This document shows, one piece after another, positions 9,656 through 18,500 of a DNA stretch of 21,951 nucleotides. The stretch is from Chromera velia. Taxonomy: Eukaryota > Sar > Chromeraceae. Position 1 is the stretch's first letter. Every line of letters starts with the position of its first letter. The stretch covers positions 5,259 to 27,209 of the forward strand of contig JAHBMJ010001684.1 of the NCBI GenBank assembly GCA_018398765.1. The letters are read 5' to 3'. Position numbers and translations under genes: made by a program. A model generated the notes under the pieces. That model saw nothing but the letters and a program-made list of their open reading frames with translations. It had not been told where the DNA came from and ran no database searches.

Positions 9656-11195
9656 ATGGATGGACAGAGAGGTGGCACTGAAAAGGCGTTGTCGGAGGGT
9701 TTCTCTATTGCATGAAGAAGGGAAGGCCGGACGGGAAATACGTCGTCGGGAACAAACATGCAGTCATGGAAGAGCTAGGGCCGGGCTGAGGGCCCATCTG
9801 GTACTCTCTAGCTGGTACTACTATTAGTCTACTAAGCTCGATCTCCTACAAGACGAAACTCTTTCTTACTCTTTCTCTAGAGCGACGACTAGCGTTCCTA
9901 GCTAGCGTTCTGTCTGATAGGCCGAGAGGGACACCTACATGCACACACATGCCGAAAATGATGCTGTGGCCTAGGCCGTGGCCTGCTTTACAAAGCGGAA
10001 AACTGACTTTAGACATTAATTGAACTACATTGCTGTGAGTTGGTTATGATAAGATGGAGCCCGTCTAGCTATAGCTCTGCATGATTACTGTGCAAGTTTA
10101 AGTAATTTAGATGAGTAATTTAGAGTATAATTTAGCTGAGTCTAGAGCTGAGTATTACAGTGAGAAATTTGAAGTAATTTAGAAAGTTGAGTCATTAACT
10201 AGACTAGTAATTTGGGTCAGTGATTCAAAGTTTAAACCGTCAATTAGTAGTAAAAATTGTTAGGCTACATATATTATAGTGTATTTTACAGATTAAATTA
10301 GAGTTCAAAGTAAATCAAACTTGAATAACAGCTAGTCACGCGGCTACTAGCAGTTGTTTGGGATAGACTTAGGAGACGCCCCGTTGTAATTAACTTGAAT
10401 TAAGCGAGCCTTTCCTGTCGATAAGTTGTGAACTGGGGAGAAAAGGAGAAAACTGAATGCAAGCTGCGCAATGCAATTCATCTCAGGGCCTCCACACGTA
10501 TATACAAAGGGCCCAGCGAGCTAGCGACCGGACCCTAGCTGACGTACATACCCACGGGTCACAACACAATCATGCAAGCTTGAATTAAGCCGGCCATCCA
10601 TCTACATCCATCGGATTCCATCGAAGGGACTTTGCAGTAGCTGAACTCCTTCTAGCTCGACATGCGCGCGGAAGGGACCAAATCGGACCAAATCATCCGG
10701 TCAGGTCCGTCAAGGCATGCCGCCACTGCTTTGGTGGATGTGCAGAAATGGTTGAATTTCCCTTCTCACCCCCCCTCACCCCACTCCCTCAGCTATCTAC
10801 CCTGCACAGGCCTGCGGAAAGACGCTTTAACATGAGGACGCTCACCTCTTTCTTTCTCTCTGTGTGTGTGTGTATATGTGAATGCGTGTCTGTCTCTGTA
10901 CGCGTTTCCTTCCCACTTAGGCCCGGCAGTTCAATTCAAGGACGGACAAAGGCACAAAGGTGATACACGCCCTCGTGATCTCCCACTGTCGTCACCAGCC
11001 ACTTCTTTGCGCACTTGCCTTTGTTTCCTTCCTTCCAACACCCGAGAATCACCAGGGCCTGGTCCTCAGCTTCGGCGTCGCCAGTCTGTTGCTGCTGCTG
11101 CAATGATGCAGCTGCTCCTCTGACAGTCCCACGCGCGCGGGGCTGCACCTTCTTCTCCAACCAGAGCTTCGCCTGCAAAGGACTCACAGACAAAT
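9656..11195. other. Gene-poor region with AT-rich island
   Basis: After the acyltransferase stop there is no open frame over 60 codons between 9830 and 10747. Bases 10010-10330 are AT-rich and contain short direct repeats of TAATTTAGA near 10105-10185. CTAG tetranucleotides are frequent from 9775 to 10640. No terminal repeats or transposase remnants were found. Frames at 10748-11197 lack motifs. Confidence 0.5.
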
Positions 11196-11488
11196 AGACG
11201 GAAGAAAGGAAGGAAGCAGGGACGGAAAGAAGGAAGAAAGAAAGAAAAAAAAGAAGGAAAGAAACGAGCAAGGAAGAAAGAAACACAGGAAGGAAGGAAG
11301 GAAGGAAGGAAGAAAGGAGGAAAGAAAGACAGACTATATGTTTCTTCTTCTCCCTTCTTTTCTTCTGAAAGAAAGACAGACAGACAGACAGAAGAAAAGA
11401 AAGAAAAGAAGGAAAAGAAAGAAAGAAAAGAAAAGAAAAGAAAGAAAGAAAGAAAGACAGAGAGAAAGAGAAAAAGAAGGAAGAAAGA
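11196..11488. repeat. Purine GAAA/GGAA microsatellite
   Basis: Nearly 300 bp of GAAA, GGAA and GACA units on the plus strand, interrupted by the pyrimidine-rich dispersed element at 11332-11371. The frames inside are Lys/Glu/Arg runs and not coding. Confidence 0.9.
11332..11371 (+). repeat. Dispersed 41-bp element, copy B
   Basis: It begins with the same 24 bases as copy A at 1345 and ends in GAAAG followed by GACA units. Its strand bias (pyrimidine) is opposite to that of the purine tract around it, so it stands out as a discrete insert. Confidence 0.7.
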
Positions 11489-11725
11489 ATATTTCAGAGA
11501 TGCAATGCAAACGGATTCCGAATCTGACTGAGGCTGATTGAAAAACCAGACGGGGATCGATGAAAGATGTCAGCAAAGAACCCGAGAGAGCGACCGATTA
11601 AGCAGACGAAGACCTAGACGCATCTATGGGAGGGATATGCATGGAGGGATTCAATCGATCGAATCGGATCAATCAGAACGGCCGGCCGGGGTTGATCTAG
11701 AGAAGTTGACGGAGCTGAGTGCGAA

Positions 11726-12100
11726 GCAGACGAGCGTGCTGCAAGGAAAGAAGCAAACAGGCAAGAAGGAGACGGGCAGACACAACGCAGACGAGCGTGC
11801 TGAAAGGAAAGAAGGAAACAGGCAAGAAGGAGACGGGCAGACAGAAAGCAGACGAGTGTGCTGAAAGGAAAGAAGGAAACAGGCAAGAAGGAGACGGGCA
11901 GACAGAAAGCAGACGAGTGTGCTGAAAGGAAAGAAGCAACCAGGCAAAAAGGGGATGGGCAGAAAGAAAGCAGAGGAGCGTGCTGAAGGGAAAGAAGCAA
12001 GCAGGCAAGAAGGAGACGGGTAGACAGAAAGCAGACGCGCGTGCTGAAAGGAAAGCAGTAAGCAGACAAGAAGGAAACGCGCAGACCGGCGCAGACAGAA
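11726..12100. repeat. 61-bp minisatellite, six copies plus partial
   Basis: Units start with GCAGACGAGCGTGCTGAAAG or close variants at 11726, 11787, 11848, 11909, 11970 and 12031, with a partial copy at 12091. The second and third copies are almost identical and the outer ones diverge. Because 61 is not a multiple of three, the reading frame rotates between copies, so the long overlapping frames on both strands are not evidence of a protein. Confidence 0.9.
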
Positions 12101-12237
12101 AGGCAATGTCATTCCGACTCGAAACACGCAGCAAGCACCCATACACAGGTACAGCCATATGCAGCCCGCCCATCCCGAAGCACCACGGTCTCCAACCCTC
12201 CCACAAACACACTGAAGAACACCAAAGACAAACTCAC

Positions 12238-13230
12238 CCGTCTCCCATGGTTGCACTTCACTTCCTTGATTTCCACTCTACTGTAAGTATACAGCAGTTT
12301 GTGGATGTTGTTGGTGAAAGTGAAGTTCGGCTTGATGTGGATGCGCTTTCCCGTAAGGATGGCGTCTGCTCCCTCAATCAGGTTGCCGTCATCGTCAAAG
12401 AGGGCTCGCAGGGTACCCCATTGGAGTCCGCATGTGTGAAGAGTGCCCGGAGTGCACGCTGGTAGTTGCAGCTCAGGCTGTCGCCCGGGATGGCCTGGGG
12501 TGCTGCTTGCTGCTGCGGCTGCCCCCCCCCCCTCTGCCTCTTGTTGCTCCGCCTTGTTGTCCCCGATTCCCCCTGTCGTTTCTGTTCTCGTCTCCGTCAG
12601 CGTCCCTGCACACATGCAGACATAGAGAGAAGAAGGAGCAAGACATCAATTTCAGATTCAATTCCTGCTCACCACCGCAAGCACGTGTGCAAAGAACGAC
12701 AGAAGTGGAGAGACGAACTTCAAGGGAAACAGTCTTGCAACCTACAACAACGTTCTTGTGTTTCTCTGTCCAATCACATGCATGCATCTCGACAACCGAC
12801 TCACCCGTCACAGTCCCTTTTCCCAAATTTCGGTGACTCTCTCTGCAAGAACATCTCCAGTCTGAAATTCTGCAAAGAAAAGCAGAAAGAAAGACAAGGA
12901 AAAGGAAAGGAAATTAAGGAGACAACCATTGAAGCCTTGTAGGGAAACGATCCAAAAAGGAAATCTTGCCATATCTTGCCCACCTCTTTCTGCAGATCGA
13001 CCAGGTCACTCTCCAGTTTGGTGATCTCTCTGATGAGCACTCACTGCTGAGTTGGCTTGGTTTCTTTGCGTCTCCATCTCTGCCACCTGTTTCATGAGAC
13101 GCTGGATCTCTTCCTGCTGCTCTTGCAGCAGGGCCTCTTTGGCCTTCACAGTTTTTGTAAATCTGCGCACCACTCTCTTCTTCAGCTCCGTAGTCTCCTC
13201 GTCGAGGATCTCTGACAGAATGTCCATCAT
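12238..13230 (-). CDS. Coiled-coil hypothetical protein, frame interrupted
   Basis: Minus-strand segments: 13230-13045 from an ATG (MMDILSEILDEE to NQANSA), 13025-12984 (ITKLESDLVDLQKE), 12869-12805 (NFRLEMFLQRESPKFGKRDCD) and 12605-12238. The junctions 12984/12869 and 12805/12605 are GT-AG with compatible phase. Hydrophobic residues keep a heptad a/d pattern through the first three segments (I, L, V, M, then I, L, L, L, N, L, L), so they belong to one coiled coil. The join 13045/13025 needs either a 19-nt intron or a frameshift. The last segment is Gly/Gln-rich, then contains LRALF, DDDGNLIEGADAI and KRIHIKPNFTFTNNI, but a single frame through it is broken at an 11-base and a 4-base G run (coding strand). 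The function is unknown. It could be a live gene with assembly errors, or a decaying one. The 3' end beyond 12238 was not found. Confidence 0.45.
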
Positions 13231-13319
13231 TTTCCAGACAGGTACGTAGGAAAGGAAGGAAAGAAAGATCGGAAAGAGTTGAAGTTGAAATTCAAGAACA
13301 CACAAAATTCACAATCCTT

Positions 13320-13412
13320 GAGCTATATATTCTGCCGACAGACGAACAAACCTCAATGCATACGCAAATGACAGAGAGAATCCTTTTGAACGACTACCTG
13401 TATATATATAGG
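13320..13412 (-). promoter_or_regulatory. TATA-like runs upstream of coiled-coil gene
   Basis: Two alternating TA stretches (about 13322-13330 and 13400-13411) lie 90-180 bases upstream of the minus-strand ATG at 13230. They are plausible core promoter elements by position only. Confidence 0.2.
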
Positions 13413-13419
13413 AGAATGT

Positions 13420-14160
13420 AGGAGAAGAGCTGGAACGATGCTGGAACGTCGCATCTCAAAATGGGAATCTCTACGCAGCTCCCCAAAATTCCCCAGAAGC
13501 CGTGATTTGAGCATTATTTGAGCCATTTTGAGCAACGGAGACATACGGAGACGGACAAGCGTGAGGACCTGTATGCATGGCGCGGCGGCGCGCGGGCCGC
13601 GTATCGCGGTTAACATCTGATGCACGCAAGCGTGCGAACGGCCCCGGAAAGCATGTATTTTGCCTTTATCTGACGCACGCACATCATGCAGTAAGGCCTA
13701 GCTGAGGATCTGTTGTCGCTATACATAGATCCAACCCATAGAGATCCGCATTGGCTCACACGCATGTGAGGTAATCTGCAGACGGCTCTACAGCCTGAAC
13801 ACAGGGACCGGGAGAGGCACAGCTCCTTTAATTCAATGCAATTAAGGATTCATGAGCTCTCAAGCAGATGAGCTACTCCCACATGCAGCCAGCTAGGGGC
13901 TCTACGCGCATGGCCCCTGCAGTTCTCCGTGAGGGGCAGGGTTTCGCTGTACGATGTATGCAAGTCTTCGTGCTGCAGGCGTGCAGCTTGGTCTCTATTG
14001 ACGAGACCGTGCGACATCCGGTGGGAGACGGCTGTATAGGTCTGTCTGACCTTTGTATGCATGTTTCTTCATGCACGTCGACGGTGTGACACTGTGACTC
14101 TGTAGGCCTCACTGACGTGGTTCTGTCAGCCAATTAATCAGTCGGTCAGCCTGATAGTTT
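13420..14160. other. No gene recognised; includes a short inverted repeat
   Basis: Unique sequence with a GC-rich patch at 13576-13610. A small inverted repeat lies at 13824-13848 (TCCTTTAATT and AATTAAGGA around a 6-base loop). Frames near 13850-14130 have no motif or clear splice support. Confidence 0.45.
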
Positions 14161-14168
14161 GTATGGAA

Positions 14169-14208
14169 GTCAGTCTGTCAGTGAGTCAGTCAGTCAGTCA
14201 GTCAGTCA
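14169..14208. repeat. CAGT tetranucleotide microsatellite
   Basis: Imperfect CAGT units, the same motif as in intron 4 of the acyltransferase gene. Confidence 0.85.
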
Positions 14209-14240
14209 ATCTGTCGTTCTCTCTCTGCATGCCCTGGCAG

Positions 14241-14317
14241 ACATTCAAAGCCTAGAGACGCTGTCGGACGATGTCGTACGATTGATGTGGGGGAGAAACT
14301 CCATGCCATTGAAAAAT
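14241..14317 (+). CDS. Possible orphan exon
   Basis: After the acceptor CCTGGCAG (AG ends 14240) a short frame reads IQSLETLSDDVVRLMWGRN, more protein-like than its surroundings, and could end at a weak donor AAT|GTGCCT. No partner exon was found with confidence: a TGCAG acceptor at about 14412 follows, but its frames close quickly. It may be a chance frame or a remnant. Confidence 0.2.
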
Positions 14318-14741
14318 GTGCCTTCACCTTCCTTCCATGCACAATTGACTGCTTCTCAGTGTTCTCACGGCTTTTCATTTCATGCTTCCCTCATCTTCCC
14401 TCCCCTGCCTGCAGAACCTGTCTGGCTGTCGGGAGGTGCCTCCGGCTGACAGCATGCACTGATCGACGCACTGATCGACGCACGCCTGCGGGGGGGGTGC
14501 CTCTGACAGCACTGAGTGAGGTGTCAAAGAAGTTGACTTGACAGAGTCCCGACGGCCTCTTGACGACATTCATTCTCTGTAGGTTGAAAACGCTGTTGGT
14601 TCGCACAGTCCGTCTTGAATTTAAGTCGGCTTTCGAACGGGTATCTGCAGAGAACCGGTTCACGTGACGGTCAGTCATGCACCAAACCTCTGAAGCTAAA
14701 GACCTTTCTCCCGCTCGCGTCTCCTCGATCGTTCCCTCCCC

Positions 14742-14999
14742 CACTCACTCAAGCACTCATTGACTCTGAGTCACTCACTTACTCACTCATTCACTCATTC
14801 ATTCGCGCATTCACTCCGATTCACTCCGATTCACTCACTCACTCACTCACTCACTCACTCACTCACGCTCACTCACTCACTCACTCACTCACTCACGCAC
14901 GCACTCATGCACGCACGCATGCACACACGCACGCATGCACTAACTGACTCACTCACTCACTCACTCACTCACTCACGCATTCATGCTCAGTCAGTCAGC
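14742..14999. repeat. ACTC microsatellite with ACGC/ATGC variants
   Basis: About 250 bp of ACTC units with blocks of GCACGCAT-type variants near 14885-14940, similar to the array at 3594-3689. Confidence 0.95.
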
Positions 15000-15114
15000 C
15001 AGTCCATGAGTCAGACTGTCAGAGAGTTACTTTCAGCAGGTCAGTCAGAGAAATAGACAGGGATGCAAGGAAACAGAGAGACAGGCAGCCACATACCTAG
15101 ATGTCATTGAGTGG

Positions 15115-15350
15115 GCAGGCACACAGACAAACAGACTGACAGACTATTTGTTCTTTCTCGTCTTCTCTGTTTTCCCCTTTTTTTCTCCTGACTCGTGTGC
15201 GCTCGTGTGATGCTCCCGGATGCTTGAGTGTCAAGATAAGAAGGCAGAGAGATAGACCGAGGTAGACAAGCAGACAGGCAAAACAAAAGACAGACACACA
15301 AACAGCAAAACAAAAAGACAGATAGACAGAGGGAAAGGTATGTGATTCAG

Positions 15351-15397
<47 letters not shown>

Positions 15398-15480
15398 CTA
15401 TGACTTCTTTTTTCTCTTTCTTTTCTTCTTTCAGACACACGTCAAACAGACAGACAGACGGCCCGACGGACAGGTAGACA
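15115..15480. repeat. GACA, CA and GA repeats leading into the satellite
   Basis: GACA units at 15115-15142, about 15240-15335 and 15434-15482, and CA then GA runs at 15350-15395, are interleaved with weak copies of the dispersed element at 15142 and 15394. Confidence 0.8.
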
Positions 15481-15500
15481 GACTATATGCTTTCCTCTGT
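15481..15500 (+). repeat. Dispersed element fragment at satellite edge
   Basis: GACTATATGCTTTCCTCTGT matches the start of the dispersed element (copies at 1345 and 11332). It follows a GACA run and is directly followed by the first satellite unit. Confidence 0.5.
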
Positions 15501-18500
15501 CGAGCCTTTCTCGAGCCTTTGTCGAGCCTTGTCGAGCCCTTGTGAGCCTCTGTGAGCCTTTTGTGAGCCTTTGGAAGCTTTTGTGAGCCTTTGTCGAGCC
15601 TTTGTGAGCCTTTGCGAGCGTTTGTCGAGCCTTTGCGAGGCTTTGTGAACCTTTGTGGAGCTTTTGCGAGCCTTTGTGAGCCTTTGTCGAGTCTTTGTGA
15701 GCCTTTAATGAATTGTGACCCTTTGTGAGCCTTTGCGAGCCTTAATTTGTCGAGCCTTTGCGAGCCTTTGTGAGCCTTTGTGAGCCTTTGTCGAGTCTTG
15801 CGAGCCTCTGTGACCCTTGTCGAGCCTTTGTCGAGCCTTTGTGAGCCTTTATCAAGCCTTTGTGAGCCTTTGTCAAGTCTTGCGAGCCTCTGTGAGCCTT
15901 TGTGACCCTATGTCGAGCCTTTGTGTCCCTTTGTGAGCCTTTGTCGAGCCTTTGTGAGCCTCTGTGAGCCTTTGTCAAGCCTTTGTGAGCCTTTGTCGAG
16001 CCTTTGTGCGCCTTTATCAAGCCTTTGTGAGCCTTTGCGAGCCTTTTTGAGCCTCTGTCGAGTCTTTGTGAGCCTTTACGACCCTTTGTGAGCCTTTGTC
16101 GAGCCTTTGTGAGCCTTTATCAAGCCTTTGTGAGCCTTTGTCGAGTCTTTCTGAGCCTTTATGACCGATTGTGAGCCTTAAAAGTTTGTCGAGCCTTTGT
16201 GAGCCTTTGTCGAGCCTTTGCAAGCCTTTGTGAGCCTTTGTCGAGTCGTACGAGCCTCTATGAGCCTTTGTCGAGCCTTTGCGAGCCTATGTCGAGCCTT
16301 CGTGTCCCTTTGTGAGTCTTTGTCGAGCCTTTGTGAGCCTTCGTGATCCTTTGTCGAGCCTTTGTGAGCCTTTGTCGAGCCTTTGTGCGCCTTTATCAAG
16401 CCTTTGTCGAGCCTTTGTCGAGCGTTTGTCGAGCCTTTGTGAGCCTTTGTCGAGTCTTTGTGAGCCTTTGTAACCCTTTGTGAGCCTTTGTCGAGCCTTT
16501 GTGAGCCTTTATCAAGCTTTTGTGAGCCTCTGTCGAGCCTTTGTGAGCCTTTGCGAGCGTTTGTCGAGCCTTTGCGAGGCTTTGTGAGCCTTTGTGGAGC
16601 TTTTGCGAGCCTTTGTGAGCCTTTGTCGAGTCTTTGTGAGCCTTTAATGAATTGTGACCCTTTGTGAGCCTTTGTCGAGCCTTTTTGAGCTTCTGTGAGC
16701 CTCTGTCGAGCCTTTGTGAGCCTTTGTGAACCTTTGTGAGCCCGTGTGAGCCTTTGGAAGCTTTTGTGAGTCTTTCTCAAGTTTTGGCGAGCCTTTGTGA
16801 GCCTTGTTCCAGCCTAGGCTTTGTGAGCCTTTGTGAGCCTCTGTGAGCCTTTATCAAGCCTTTGTGAGCCTTTGTTGAGTCTTGCGAGCCTCTGTGAGCC
16901 TTTGTCGAGCCTTTTTGAGCTTCTGTGAGCCTCTGTCGAGCCTTTGTGAGCCTTTGTGAACCTTTGTGAGCCCCTGTGAGCCTTTGGAAGCTTTTGTGAG
17001 TCTTTCTCAAGTTTTGGCGAGCCTTTGTGAGCCTTGTTCCAGCCTAGGCTTTGTGAGCCTTTGTGAGCCTCTGTGAGCCTTTATCAAGCCTTTGTGAGCC
17101 TTTGTTGAGTCTTGCGAGCCTCTGTGAACCTTTGTCGAGCCTTTGTGAGCCTATCTCGAGCCTTTGTGTCCCTTTGTGAGCCTTTGTCGAGCCTTTGAAA
17201 GCCTCCGTGAGCCTTTGTCGAGCTTTGTGAGCCTTCTGTCGAGCGTTTGTGCGCCTTTATCAAGCCTTTGTGAGCCTTTGTCGAGCCTTTGCGAGCCTTT
17301 GTGAGCCTTTGTCGAGTCTTTGTGAGCCTTTATGACCCTTTGTGAGCCTTTGTCGAGCCTTTGCGAGCCTTTGTCCGCCTTTGTCGAGCATTTGTGAGCC
17401 TTTGTGAGCCTTTGTCGAGTCTTTGTGAGCCTTTGTGAGCCTCTGTCGAGCCTTTGTGAGCTTCTCTAAGCCTCTGTCGAGCCTTTGTCGAGTCTCTCGA
17501 GCCTCTGTGAGCCTTTGTCGAGCCTCTGTGAGCCTTTGTCGAGTCTTTGTGAGCCTTTGTGACCATTTGTGAGCCTTTGCGAGCGTTTGTCGAGCCTTTG
17601 CGAGCCTTTATCGAGCCTTTGTGAGCCTCTGTCGAGCCTTTGTGAGCCTTTGGAAGCTTTTGTGAGCCTTTGTGAGCCTTTGCGAGCGTTTGTCGAGCCT
17701 TTGCGAGGCTTTGTGAGCCTTTGTGGAGCTTTTGCGAGCCTTTGTGAGCCTTTGTCGAGTCTTTGTGAGCCTTTAATGAATTGTGACCCTTTGTGAGCCT
17801 TTGCGAGCCTTAATTTGTCGAGCCTTTGCGAGCCTTTGCAAGCCTTTGTGAGCCTTTGTCGAGTCTTGCGAGCCTCTGTGACCTTTGTCGAGCCTTTGTC
17901 AAGCCTTTGTGAGCCTTTATCAAGCCTTTGTGAGCGGCCTTTGTCGAGTCTTGCGAGCCTCTGTGAGCCTTTGTGAGCCTTTGCGAGCTTATGTCGAGCC
18001 TTTGTGTCCCTTTGTGAGTCTTTGTCGAGCCTTTGTGAGCCTTCGTGAGCCTTTGTGAGCCTATGTCGAGCCTTTGTGCGCCTTTATCAAGCCTTTGTGA
18101 GCCTTTGTCGAGCCTTTGCGAGCCTTTGTGAGCCTTTGTCGAGTCTTTGTGAGCCTTTATGGCCCTTTGTGAGCCTTTGTCGAGCCTTTGTGAGCCTTTA
18201 TCAAGCCTTTGTGAGCCTTTGTCGAGTCTTTCTGAGCCTTTATGACCGATTGTGAGCCTTAAAAGTTTGTCGAGCCTTTGTGAGCCTTTATCGAGCCTTT
18301 GTGAGCCTCTGTGAGCCTTTGTGAGCCTTTGGAAGCTTTTGTGAGCCTTTGTCGAGCCTTTGTGAGCCTTTGCGAGCGTTTGTCGAGCCTTTGTGAAGCT
18401 TTGTGAGCCTTTGTGGAGCTTTTGCGAGCCTTTGTGAGCCTTTGTCGAGTCTTTGTGAGCCTTTAATGAATTGTGACCCTTTGTGAGCCTTTGCGAGCCT

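Noticed and set aside
11614-12256. Cys/Leu/Phe/Ser-rich minus-strand frames of 150-195 codons
   Set aside because: Several frames are open at once because of the 61-bp repeat, and the translated repeat shifts frame every copy.
12238-12440. Possible doublecortin-like domain in LRALFDDDGNLIEGADAI
   Set aside because: The resemblance covers only part of that fold, lacks its first half, and the reading frame here is uncertain.
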